Of a stretch of DNA of 64,000 nucleotides, positions 50,690 through 62,710 are shown piece by piece (position 1 is the stretch's first letter; every line of letters begins with the position of its first letter). Source of the DNA: Liolophura sinensis (taxonomy: Eukaryota > Mollusca > Polyplacophora > Chitonida > Chitonidae); assembly GCF_032854445.1 (NCBI RefSeq), contig NC_088303.1, positions 5,523,501 through 5,587,500 of the forward strand. Direction: 5' to 3'. The notes beneath the pieces are model-generated. The model searched no databases. It was not told the origin of the DNA and saw only the letters and a list, made by a program, of their open reading frames with translations. The position numbers were made by a program, and so were the translations under genes.

Positions 50690-51780
50690 CGCTTTAAGAA
50701 TAGCGTACAACCTGATGCAAAAACCGGTGGCGATGGATGCTTTCCATTTCATTGCGGGGTCAAAAAGCTGTACTACCAAACTTGTGTCATCTCTCTTAAT
50801 GAAAGCACTACAAGATGTATAGTCATTCTTGAACAAGTACTGTTATGCAATTGCAAAAAAAAAACAGGTGTCAACTGCATGTGGATACTTAAAAACTCTA
50901 AACGTCTCACTGAAGAACTAGACGCTTTAATATACATACAGTATATGGACATATCTTCTTGGGATTTCTCCACTCTCTACACTACGATTCCTTATATGGA
51001 TTTAATAGACAGAATTTCATCACTAATTGTTTCAGTGTTTAATAAAAGTTGTCACCGCTACATTGATGTCAAAGGCAACAAAGCCTTTTTCAGTTCCACA
51101 ACACACATGGATTACCATTCATGTTTACTGAGTTGCTTGAATTTCTCAAAAATAAAAATGAAATTCGGGGAAACCATATATCAGCAGTGTATTCCGATGG
51201 GTACTAATTGTGGCCCGCTTTTGGCCGACATACACGAGTTGTAATGTGAATACGACTATATGCAGAAACTATTAAGGAGTAATCCTCACCAGGCCCGATC
51301 TGTCTCATTCCTTTAACGGTATACTGATTATTTCCTGGCTTTAAACAATCCATATACAGCAAAGGCTGTGAAAGATATGCACCCACCTTCGCTGAATTTA
51401 ATTGAAACCACACTCTTCAGATAGTACATCTTATCTGGACGTATATTGTACAAATACCAAAACGGTTTCCTCTCTCGCAGATTTTACGACAAGAGGAATA
51501 TTTTCGATTTCGACATTGTAAATTATTCTTTCTAGGACAGCAGTGTACCGAAGGGACCTGAACATGGCGTGTAGATATAACGCCTTGTAGCATTTGTTAG
51601 ATCCTGTGTGTTGTGTGACGATTTTAATCAACGTCACAAGTTTTTACTGCAAACACTTGTATGTCAAGGTTATTTCATCAAACGCCTTCACTCCAAATTT
51701 CTTAAGTTTTACAATGAGTATAATTCTCTTGTAAGTAAATATGGACGGAGCGTCCGGAATCTCTGGCCCACAGCTTCATG
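50690..51780 (+). pseudogene. Decayed reverse transcriptase of a retroelement, probably Penelope-like
   Basis: A run of RT-like peptide spread over several frames. Around 50700-50810 it reads FHFIAGSKSCTTKLVSSLL. At 50879-51244 there is an intact piece with MWILKNSKRL, then WDFSTLYTTIP, then QQCIPMGTNCGPLLADI, the polymerase core. After a TAA the same frame continues with YDYMQKLLRSNPH and RYTDYFLALNN, where active relatives have an R-Y-I-D-D block; the second catalytic aspartate is Tyr here. After a frameshift near 51420 come SYLDVY, YDKRNIFDFDIVNYSFL, PKGPEHGV and later KFLKFYNEYNSLVSKYGRSV. I count at least four stops and two frameshifts, one at a run of A near 50860. No GIY-YIG or other endonuclease is visible. 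The RT assignment is firm. The Penelope-like class is from memory of similar invertebrate proteins and is less sure. Confidence 0.82.
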
Positions 51781-51867
51781 ACTGTGTCATCGTGTCGGAT
51801 AGAGTATATGAACAGTTGCAATCAAAACTCAATTGAGATACATATTTTGTTATCGACAACTGATATT

Positions 51868-52130
51868 CTAGCATTACACGATTTGAATACTGATTCACTC
51901 AATCGCCTAAAACATACCTGGCGTTTTCCAGCATCCTTGAAAACTGTTGAGTGAATCTCGTTGCAGGATTCCATCCTATTTTCGTATTTTGTATAATTTC
52001 TCATGTTCGTTGGTCGCTTGTGTTATACGTTGCTTTTGTGAATTGAACTTGCGATTATTGACCTGGAACGTCCTTATTGGTTGACTACTGGCATAAGAAT
52101 GTCTGTTTCGACGCATAGATTTCAATCGCT
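51868..52130 (+). repeat. Family C interspersed repeat, copy next to the reverse transcriptase
   Basis: Shares ordered blocks with 34340-34610 and 63465-63690: CGCCTAAAACAT, CATCCTTGAAAACTGTT, TGCGATTATTGACCTGG, then CGTCC..TTGGTTGAC and CGACGCATAGATTTCAA. It starts within 100 bp of the end of the RT pseudogene on the same strand, so family C may be the 3' untranslated part of that retroelement (inference). Confidence 0.6.
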
Positions 52131-52659
52131 TGGACACAAGGAGTGTTGGTTCTTTTTTGCTCGAGATTTTTAATCCCCCACTGTTGTTAGCGAATTGGTC
52201 GAAATAAGTTATAGACAGCACTTCAGGTTGTTCGTTTGTGAAGTTCATTTGTGATCACTTGCCTTCCATCAAGGCAGTAGGCTCTGACATTCATATCTCG
52301 TAAATTCCAAGCAATTAAGTACACGTGAAATGTCTTCGTTATAATTGTGTTTTATGTACGAGAGATCAATCAGAAAACGTCAATTGCAAATAAACGCATT
52401 CTTTAATAATGCTGAATCGATTCTGTTCTACTGAAAAATTCCTTTACGACCAGGCGAAATTACGTGTATTTAAAATATATTCAAAATTGTTTTAATTTCC
52501 ATAATGTTTAATTTTCCATAAAGTTTAATTTGCCATGTCAGCGGTTCTCAATCTTTTATTTCCTCATACCCCTTATTGACTAACATTGCATGCTTAATTT
52601 TCTGTCATGGGTAGGCCGTCATCAACCGAATATGTCAATGACTGTCACGCAATTAATAA

Positions 52660-52955
52660 CAAAGGGTTTAGCCAATTAAGTTTATCCGGCCGCAAAGGCA
52701 TTAAATACTTTTTACTGCTTAACTTCTTGGCCCACCTATTTGCTTTATTGTGATACCAACTCACATCAGTCCCAATTCAAACTCAACTGCAGTTGTTAAC
52801 GGTGTAGTCTGCAATTACAGATAATTTTCCTTATTGTTGGACGCTAACCTCGTCTTCACTGGCCCGTACCAGCCCGGAGAATCGGGGAACTGTACTGGGA
52901 TGTTTAAGGAAGGAATTCCACATAGAATGCCAGAGGCAAAGTCCCACTAGTGGGC
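52660..52955 (+). repeat. Family F direct repeat, right copy (downstream of the reverse transcriptase)
   Basis: Matches the copy at 49858-50145 in the same order: ACTCACATCAGTCCCAATTC near 52759, TAGTCTGCAATTAC near 52805, GGAGAATCGGGG near 52877 and CAGAGGCAAAGTCC near 52931. It lies about 0.9 kb beyond the last RT-like peptide. Confidence 0.55.
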
Positions 52956-55900
52956 ATCCAGAGTCGTCCATTTGGTCAAAAAGGTTCATGTATCTACAAT
53001 CTTGGTTGTATGGTTTACTCACATACCATTTTGTCGCCGGACGACAATTGTTGAGAGGAAGATCACATGGAAAACATGTCGTAGATATAATTTGTCATCG
53101 AAATTTTAAAATCTAAAGCCTTTTGCCACTTTTTGTCCAATTGTCGTCAGATAATTCTTACAGGTTATCCCCTCATCACATAACTAAAAGTATCCAAAGT
53201 ATAATTTCTAGGCCACCATTATTTGAAAATGTCTTTTCATTCGAGACTGTTAAATGACAGTACATTGCGCTGCTTATTTGTTACTACATCTCAGGCTAAA
53301 GTCAATTATTTACCGCTCGTATCGCGCTCCAAGATACTGAATAACGCACCGCTGGCGCGTGACAAACTCTGTGTCGGAGACCTGCTGGGGAGCGCAGGAT
53401 TATCGTCGGAAGGTGTGAATATAGTTTCGTTTGCAGACATAGGCTTATCTTAGGGTGCAAGCGAAGATGCAGTCCCCGTGTTTCAGCTATTTTAACATAC
53501 ACCAGCCGTGAAAAGCGGAAAATTTATCTTACAATATATGGCATACTTCTGCACAACAAAATCAGTTCATCAACTTGATGAAGTGCGATTAGAGTCTCCG
53601 AATGGTCTCGACGGTCGACAGACTAATTTTGATATACATCTACATTATGCCATATAGAACCATGCGACAGATGTTTTATAATAAACTGGCCAAATCTTCG
53701 CATAAATTTTACAACCCAACGCGACTTTCTTGTGAATAAAACACGTACAATAACGTGCGCTTCCCGCTTAGGACCTCGCCCCAACAGCGGCAGACAACAC
53801 TCTCTTGTGGCCGTGCCTCACGTTTATGCCTTACCATTTATCGCGTATATAAAGGTGACGTCTAAATAACGCCATATAGTCATATCACTGAAAGGATCGT
53901 GTAAAAAAGATCACCCAAAACACGTATGCTCAGGTCAGCATCACCAGGCTGCAGGCCTTCCACTGTGTGCTACTGCTGGACAGACATATATGCCGAGCCG
54001 CAGCTGACAGTGTTGTCAACCAGTAACCCGAATTGGCTGGGGTATTTTTTTAAATCTGACTGGTGTGTTTACGAAGTTTTCAAGATTATCCCACAGCACT
54101 GATTGTCTATACAGACCTGCTCAGTTGCTGACCAAACCGCCACCCAGGGTGTTGTGCAGAAGAGGTATTTACACAGAAACAGCGAATTCAGCCCCAGTAG
54201 CCAGTTTTGAGAGATTAATTTATTCCTACTGTTTCATCTGGGTGTTGGCTCAAATCTTATTTTGCTAAGCATAAGTTAACAGGGTAGAATGAATTCCATG
54301 AAGACATTTTGTAGTCACAGAGCCAGAAAAGAAAAGGTACTCTGTGTCTGGTAAGCCAAAAATGCGAATAAAGTGTACTGCTGCATATGGGAAATTATTA
54401 CCGTATTACATGGTGCGAAAAACCTTTCAAACAAATCATTTTTTCCTTTATGCGTTGGCTATGTGAGTTCATTTCCTACATGGTTTCGTAGAAATTACAA
54501 ATTCTCCACAGTCATGTAGTCAAAATTTAACTTTCCACTATCATGATTTTATTTTTTACCACGTCTGTACATGAAATTCATATTGTAATACCGCGTTGTT
54601 GTTGTTGCACGGCAGGTCAAAGTCAAAGTGTAAATATGGTTTTCTTAATCACTGAGTGGCAGATAATTTTTCACTGGCAAATGACTCCCACAACAGGGAG
54701 AACCTTCTATGGAAGAAACGAAAGATATTCGCCCATCTTTTAGCTTGCTATGGGAGATGAAGAATGAGCTAGTTTTAGCAGTCGTGGTGCTCCATTACAA
54801 ATCTCGCATGGACTCAGTCGTAAATCACTACTTAATACAGGATTGCCAATTTGCGATCAAAAACACACACACATCAGATGTTTTACTTCAGTTTCTTGAA
54901 AATAGTTCGTTTCAATGTCCATTTGTTGAATGCTTTCATAACTGTAAATGAAGATTCATTCTGAATGGCGAAGTATGGCAACCTACTGTGTCAAGTGGCA
55001 AGAAGAAGGAAGTGGGATCACAGGTCCCAATATGGTCAGAAAAGACCAGAATAGAATTCAAAGTTTTAAATGCATTTTACTAAGTCCAAATATTCTAAGA
55101 AAACAAATCAAACTATTTGCCCTGACAGCATTTAATAGCCTTTCATCTGACATGTCCTTCATGCTAGTGTGTTCTATGCCCTTAAAAACAACAGCAGTGC
55201 GGTACAAATTTTTTAGTTTTACACTGGTGCATGTTTTCACCCTCTTTGTCCATAGTTGAAATTTATCAAATCAATGACACCTTTATATTTGACTAAATGG
55301 TGACTGTGTGAAAATCGTGATCGACTAGTTAAGATCCTTGTCTTTCAGTATAACCGAGCTATTGTCGACAAGGCGTTAAGGCAAACCATTCATTCATCCA
55401 TCCACGCAATCACTTCCAGCCTCGTCAACAAAATACTCCAGATTCCGTTGCCTCCACAGCCGTCGGAGCCATGATGAGTATAAGCCATACCCAGGTCTCA
55501 AAATACGATAGAAGTTTACCTGTAGCTGTTACATATAAAGCTCCCGTTTCATCCGTGAACATTAGGCATGTTTTCGTGGAAACACCGGGATATTTCGGTA
55601 CTTAATTACAAAAGTTGACGTCAGTGGATTAAGCTGAACCGTTTCTGTAAACACCTTGGTCGATAAACCTTCCCATAGCCTAAGAGCGGTAAGCCCTGGA
55701 CAGAAAGCCACCGGCAACAGGTTGTTGCAACACAGTTTCCGCATTGAAATCGTATGATACTTTGTATTACAAGAATTACAGTATTACACACCTAAATGCA
55801 TTGGATGACACATCTAAGAAAGCGATGCGTAGATGACAATCTTCAAACCACAGCAGATCTTTTGAAATAGGTTTGATGCCTTGAAGATTAAATACGCTTA

Positions 55901-57681
55901 AAACGAACATTTCCTCCTGATCAATTAAGCGAAAGAAGAAAATGCCTCTTCTTGAGGGATTTCTTAGTTATTTCTAGAACATGCAATAAATCTAGTCATC
56001 CGGAATGATAGCTATGTGATCTTTCTGCCAGATATCCACATACATCATATCGGAAACTATAGATATCAATTGTTAGTTGGAATATGGCCATTAGAAGAGA
56101 ATAATGGGAAAATCAATTCGAGTATAATGCAAAATAGACATGTTCCATGAACTGAGCACTCCACACACAAATGTTCCAAGAAATGAGCACTCAACAAAGA
56201 AATGTGCAAAAACCGAATACTGAACTCACAAGAACTGCGTACTTAACAAACTAACAAGAAAGTGTTGTGGACAATGTAAAGATGAAAAACAAAGGATTCC
56301 TCTTCAAACAGGAAAATTCAGCCTTTATACGTGAGATTGTCATGAATCACACCAGTGCTTGAACCAATATCAACATAACACACATAGAATTTACTTCGTT
56401 TCTTCAGCAACAAGTATCATTACCAACGAGGCTTTCTCAATATCGTTTTGTCGTTAAGGCATCAGTAGCTTTTAGCCAGGACATTTATGGTGTGGAAGGC
56501 TGGCAAGAACTAGGGTTTTACATGAAACTTATTTCGTTTTGTTTATAATGAGCGCCACCTACCTCTGAACTTCATGACAGTCACTTCGTGTTCGTTTAAT
56601 GCTCCGCATCATATAGTCTCCTCTATACTTTTGTCGATCACTTTCTCCCGCTCTGATCTATTACACATACGCTTGGCTGTTTCATCTCATTATCTCTAAT
56701 AGTCGGCATAAACTACCCGGTAATTTCGGTATTGCCAGGCGGTTCTCACACCTGCTGGCTATCTGCTCTATAGTTGTCGATCGATCAGCCCAGAACGGTA
56801 TTAAAACCAACGGCGACTATTCGCTGTTCCTGCAGAGTACATCATCGACCATGTCTGACAGTCGCTACACGCCACTGGTTTATGTGGGTAACTTGTACAG
56901 GCTTAACGCCGTTTTCGGTTTCATTGTTTGCTGGAGACTTCACTGGCAGATAAGACTACAGATGCATTAAGGGCGAACGCATGAGGCACTTTTTCTCTCA
57001 AGTTAAACAGTCCTTATCAGAAATTTAGTTAAAAATCAATGTTTACATTCGTGCTTCGCATTACGGGCCTTCTGTCCACAACAACAGATAACTTCCTAGT
57101 CGAGTTTTCTTCATCCGTTAACCTGGCCACTATCTATTACATGAAAACAATTTAAAAAATCGACGTTCATAACATATGTCTATGATAATCATGTCGGCAA
57201 GAATAAGACAACATACCAACAGCATCGAAATTACTTTTATCATTTTATGATATCGTTATTATTATGATTGAGCTTTTGTATGCGTTATCTCACACTATAG
57301 AAGAAACCGATTATCACCGCAGATGGTGTTCCAAGTCCATTTCCAATTCCAAACAGTAAATATTCTTTATTCCAACTACGCGAAACGGAGTTGTGGTCAG
57401 AGTTTTACTCTGCATGCAAATGATTGTTCGTCACTCTATAAATGGAAGCAGAAATACCACCTACCCAAAATGCACCTCATATGGGAAAATACACTACTAA
57501 AAGTCAATCTGTTATCTGTTTCCTGACAAAACAATTTGTCAAGCGGAAGGTTTCAAGAGAGACTGGGCGTTTAATCACTCGAATTCTCTGACCCTTTGAG
57601 ATTTCATGTCTTTTCATCGTTTTGATAATATCAGTAATGACTAATGTGGTAACAATGTCAGGTTAGTTTAGGTTTAATGAC
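52956..57681. other. No confirmed gene; some coding-like pieces
   Basis: Holds the coding-like frames at 54709-54951 (plus) and 55058-55240 (minus), and a possible first exon at 56851-56887 (see findings). None has recognised homology. No repeats were identified. Confidence 0.4.
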
Positions 57682-58016
57682 ATGAGTGAGTGAGTGCTTG
57701 GGGTTTAACGTCGTACTTAACAATTTTTCAGTCATATGAGACGAAGGAATCCTTAGAGTGCCTCCTTGTTGCAGGACGGAGTTCCACCGCTCTTTTATCT
57801 AATGCTGCTTCACTGAGACGCCTTACCGAAGCCGCCCCGCCCGAGCCATTATACTGGTAAGTGTCAACCAGTCGTTGCACTATCCCCTTCATGCTGAAGG
57901 CCAAGCGAGGAAGTTACAACTCCCTCTTTTAAAGTCTTTGGTCTTACTCCACCCAGGATTGACACTGGATCTACTGACCCTGAAGCGGACGCTCTACCAA
58001 CTGTGCTATCGGGGCC
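57682..58016 (-). mobile_element. tRNA-derived SINE, second family (S2), near full length
   Basis: The minus strand starts GGCCCCGATAGCACAGTTGG TAGAGCG, a tRNA-like A box, with a weaker B box (GTGTCAATCCTGG) ~40 nt on. The body carries AGACTTTAAAAG and CAACAAGGAGGCAC, and the far end on the plus strand is GGGTTTAACGTCGTACTTAA followed by TTTTTCAGTCATATGA. It is a different element from S1 despite a similar tail style. Confidence 0.8.
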
Positions 58017-59794
58017 GATCAGTGAAATGAGATCTGTAACAAACTAGAGTTATCACATATAACACACCACTTGTGTAGTCAAATAATTTGCACGAGGAAT
58101 GTAGCCTCATGTAAGGATATTCAATGTTTCAGGTGTTAATGATTTGTCCGGTGGGCATTATCTAAGGGATACGCCATATAAATGAAAAGTAATATCGATG
58201 TTATAAATAATATAAGGTCCTCCAACAGATTCCACCTCCATCTGTGTCCAATAATGTCATGGATACGTCTTACGGCTTTTATTACACGTAGATCACCCTT
58301 AGTCTACGGTATGGTGTGAAAAGAATCAAACTGATCTCACTGAAATGAAAACGGTGTGACAGAAAACCCCACACTTATATATTGTTCGAGCACCTTTTTC
58401 TTTTGAAGTCTGGAAACCCCTCCTTTCTCGTTATCTCAGAGATTTCAGCAGCTGTTACAGAAACAAGTATTTATATGCACTGACGGTTAAGTAGATTTCT
58501 TGTCTTTATTGGATACAATGGTCGATCTAGATTTCCATTTAGATGGCTGAAAGCGCCAATGCCGTAAATCTCCGTTTCACGGTGTTTTCGTTTTTTGTCT
58601 AGCAATAAATCAGGCTGTTAACATCATCCAGTCTGATACTACACTTAGGTGTTAATGAAAACATTCACGGTATCAGGCAGATTTTTCTCTTGGATTTACA
58701 GGTTAAACAGGTCAAATTGAAATTAGCTCTACCGTCTAAGCGGAAACAGGGTCAAGTTGCAGAGGCGCCCAAATGGCTGTTAATTTTTAGCCTTTTGCCG
58801 GGTTGTTTCCAGAATATCAAGATTGGATCAAATCTGATAAAGATTTTAGATCTTTACAGAAATACACATAAACTTCTATTTCAAACTGTCTTTCAAAGTC
58901 GTTATATTGTTTAAACTGTGGAACCAGGTGTTGTGTTTTATTTGAATAAATTTTATTTGACCCGTTTTAAAAACTCCATTTCATTGACCGATTTCATCGA
59001 AATACTCTTACACAGTGCTCGTATTAAGTTCAATACGCATTAAGTATTAAAGCATATCAAAAGTGTCTTCAAAAGTAAATACAATCTCGTCAGTAACATA
59101 CCCCGAAGACGGTGGTTTACAACAGGCGCTCTAGTTTCGTCTAACCATAAAACTGACTGTCGTGGCATAAGTAAAAAAACTGAGTATGGTGTTATGCAAC
59201 AGTCAAATAAATAAATAAACAAAAGCAGACATAAGATTTAGAGCCAATAGTAAAAGCTTGTAATGTCAACGATAGGACAATACTGTATCAACATAATCCA
59301 CAGTGCCTCAGTTGATTGGTGAGATTCAAATGATTCCATTGTTTTCTAGGCCTTGAGGCCACTGATTCTGGGATTGTTAATGTGGTCCTATATGAATTTA
59401 GTTGGAGGTCACTTACTATCAATCAATGTGAGACCATCTGTGAGTGAATTCTTGCGTGAAACGCCAATAATCTGTCATCTCGTAAATCCAACCGTTGTCG
59501 CTGGAACTCCCAGGCTTCCAGAGCAAACAATTCAGCGTGCCAATCGAGCAACCCAAAACATCGGTATAGAACTGTGTTAAATCAGAGCTGATTTTCCTGT
59601 TCTAAATGTTTGATGGTATAAAAACAATCAGCAACAATCCAATGATTCATGCAATTAGGATTAGGCCTACCATCAAAACTGACACTGAATCTTCTACGTA
59701 ACGCCCCTTTCATAACCATACTAAACAGAGGGGTAATGGTCTGTAACTGTTAACCTAATTCTGCTTACGTCATGGTACTAAGGAGCGTCTAAGT
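58017..59794. other. No recognisable gene
   Basis: A 75-codon frame at 59353-59580 ends in a peptide containing TVVAGTPRLPEQTIQRAN that looks somewhat protein-like but is unplaced. One SINE tail lies at 59140. Confidence 0.4.
59140..59221 (+). mobile_element. Diverged SINE S1 3' tail fragment
   Basis: CCATAAAACTGACTGTCGTG, GCATAAGTAAAAAAACTGAG and GTATGGTGTTATGCAACAGT followed by CAAATAAATAAATAAAC match the S1 tail pattern. Confidence 0.6.
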
Positions 59795-59925
59795 TGATAC
59801 TATTTAGGCATTCATATAAACAGAGTAAAAATCCACACTAACGTAAATTGGATTTCATCGGTTACGCGTGACCATTTGTCAACTGTCAGATTGTCGTCGC
59901 TGCTTTGGCTTTAATGCCAATGATT
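59795..59925 (+). repeat. Family AB repeat, B part
   Basis: GATACTATTTAGGCATTCAT, AACGTAAATTGGATTTCATC, GGTTACGCGTGACCATTTGT and CAGATTGTCGTCGCTGCTTT. Confidence 0.6.
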
Positions 59926-60447
59926 TATGTTTTATCCCATAGCATTGCCTTATACATATTGCTATCCAAGGCCGTGGATAGTGCTACGAGTGAAAAAGTC
60001 ATGATGACGGTACAGAAGTGACAGTAAATCAGATGTATGTAATGGTCGAAGGATGTTTTCCGGTGTTTGAACCAGAACCTCTTGATGCCACATCCACCTC
60101 TTTACCAAACCAACCTAAAACGAGAAGTAAGCTTACCGCTAATGTAATCCATGTAAAAGTGTTTCGTTGCTACCCATGATTTCCTGATATAATGTAGGTC
60201 CATGTCCTTAAAGGGAAACAGTTTAGAGCCGGTGAAAACGACTAGTTTCCTTTCGCCATTAGCTGACATCCGAGTAATTGGTTTCGGGTGAATACTTCAG
60301 AAAGGTAGGAAGGACACGTGTACATGAATCTCTCGGAGGACTTACAAATTTCGCACCACAACGTCATTTTGCGTTGCATGAATTTCATGCCACAAACCAC
60401 TCCGACGCGCTTCAGTAACCACACTCACGGGGGTCGCCGTGAACGAG

Positions 60448-60619
60448 GTGTTTGGCGTGCCCGCGCGGCGCAATAACCCGAGAGCTAACCACTCTGGTGA
60501 TCGCTCTGAGTTCAAGTCAGTTTCATGCTGACTTCATTTCCGGACATACATGGGAAGGTCTGCCAGTAATTTGTGTATGGTCGTGGGTTTCCCAGGGCTC
60601 TGCCCAGTTTCCTCCCATT
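60448..60619 (+). mobile_element. SINE S1 head and body, 3' part missing at this site
   Basis: Degenerate tRNA-like head, then CTGAGTTCAAGTCAG, GGGAAGGTCTGCCAGTAA, GGTCGTGGGTTTCCC and CCCAGTTTCCTCCCATTG in the family S1 order. Similarity stops exactly where the remaining S1 tail begins at 61270 on the same strand. Confidence 0.75.
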
Positions 60620-61269
60620 GTAAGGGTGCCACTATCGGAGAGTAAAGACGAGAAACAACTGGCTTGTTTAACTGTCAGATTCGCAACAGGCTCTACACAA
60701 GACCAAACAAAGAAACATGAAAACATGAAGAGGTTCCAAAGGCGAGTCAGTCCACGTAAATACAGAATCCACAGTTACGTTGAATTCCTTAATGTACGGA
60801 TGATGGTCTGATAACTGTTTTATTCCCCAGCTTCCTGTAAATGTATCCAAAATATAGCAGGTGGCGAAACACAAGCTGACAAAGTGCCCTGTACAAAAAA
60901 TGGAGTACAAATGACGAATGTCGAAGGGCGTAAAGACAATATCTCCAAACCCAGCAAAATTCTTCACAGTGAATGACAGTAAATGTGACTGCTCTCAAAT
61001 CGACTTGAGTATATGGCTTATTGGTAGACTCTAATGAACGACTTCGAGCTGCAAGAAAATTGTGGATGGTTTGGTCATAAATATGTTTACGTCACCGATG
61101 TATATTCCAAGAATGTACACACTATTTACAACGACACGAAACTCATAACACCGAAGCCCCGAGAACGCTCGACAGTGCTGGCTATAACATACACAGAGGG
61201 GAAAATGTAGGTCAGAGACTGAAAAATACCCAAAATATAATACAACGTTTAAAAACGAGGTTTCGTAAC

Positions 61270-61339
61270 ACCACAATAATGCTGGCCGCCGCCGTGAAAG
61301 TGAAACATTCTTGAGTAAGGCGTAAAACACTAAATAGGT
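61270..61339 (+). mobile_element. SINE S1 3' tail, same orientation as 60448-60619
   Basis: CCACAATAATGCTGGCCGCC, then GTGAAACATTCTTGAGTAAG and GGCGTAAAACACTAAATAGG, i.e. the S1 tail. Together with 60448-60619 it makes one nearly complete SINE split by ~650 bp. Confidence 0.75.
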
Positions 61340-61844
61340 TATTTTTAATTATTTTTCGGGGGATCCAGGCTATTTCATAATGTTCATCTTATTGAAGTAA
61401 GACATGCGCTGTTTGACGCGATTGTATTCAACAAATCTCATCGAGTTGCTTCGGTTTATGGAACAGAATTATCCTGCTTTCATTCAACGTGTCCAGTTCA
61501 GCGAGTCGGTACGACAACTCTAACTTTGAAAGATGCAGGAATGACACTTTTCTGGTGACCACCACAACAAGCTGTATCAACCAAGGAAAGACACTGTATG
61601 GTCATCATCAGCCTCTGAGCTAGATGGTTTGGCTCCATAATAGAACTAAAAAGTCAAAACACATGGATTACACACATATTTATACCAACAATGTTTGTTT
61701 AAAATATATTTAAATAATATCAGAGTTTACATGGTTAAATATAACCCATCGAATTTTGCCTTCAAAGTTTTCAGGTCTCCCTGTTTTTTATCTTAAATTG
61801 ATTTTTGTTGTTTTTCCAAAGCCTTCTTCCTCTACTTCTTGGCT

Positions 61845-61987
61845 TCACTGCTTGAACAGCTCTTGGTACTTATTTCCCTCGCCTCCACCAGCCAGCAGCA
61901 ATTCTTTTTTCCTCTGCTCATCTAGGTTCTCCAAACTTTCATTTGCAAGTGTATTGGCATTCGCCCATTGTTGTCCTATCTCGCTTC
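61845..61987 (-). CDS. Candidate terminal coding exon, unknown protein
   Basis: The minus strand holds a 47-codon stretch ending at TGA (61845-61847) with peptide-like composition: EIGQQWANANTLANES, then LDEQRKKELLLAGGGEG and NKYQELFKQ at the C-terminus. Glu, Gln, Lys, Asn, Ala and Leu are abundant and an amphipathic helix is likely. The frame is closed by TAA immediately upstream, and an AG at 61989-61988 could be a splice acceptor, although its pyrimidine tract is weak. I do not recognise the family, and the partner exons would lie at higher coordinates. It could also be a chance ORF or a gene remnant. Confidence 0.35.
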
Positions 61988-62710
61988 CTTAAATAGCGAC
62001 AACCATTAGAAGGCTACTCAATAAACACGGCGAGGATCATTTTTGAACAGACTTTCATGAAAATTTTCTAATTATGGGCAAATGACTGATAACACCTCCT
62101 CTGTGGAAATAATCAGGTCAGGGCTTTACTGCTATAGGTAGGAAACAAAAATGTCATGATGGAAACCAAAATAAATGCAATTACACTCCCATCTTGTAAT
62201 GACTCGTCAGAAAAAAAAACACGCTACTTATAGTGACATGAGCAAGAGTATATTATAGACAACACACACTATTAAGACACGTGAAATGAGGACTCTTATG
62301 GTGACATAAAGTTCACTATTTAATGTCGTCCAAACTGCTGGCCTTGGTGACAAGAGGAGCTATACCTGATGTGCGCAATATCAGCTATATTGCACATGAA
62401 ATATCTTGCCATTGATAGCCATGACAGAAGCTGAATTTCTAACGCAAGAATAAAGCTTTGATAACAATACAATAACATGATAGAAAAACAAACAAATAAT
62501 ACAAAATTTTCTTTTCCAGTTTAAGTAGTACACGGTAGTTAGGGAGGGAAAACTGGCTGGGAAGATCATTAAGGACATTAAAGAAAAAACCCCTCTAAAA
62601 ATCGAAGTAGGCATCACTAAAAAGACCAGTTAGCTATGCATAAACATACTTTTATTTATTTCTTTAGATTTTTGTGAAAAGAGTCAAAGGTGCTCAAAGA
62701 TTTTAACTTT

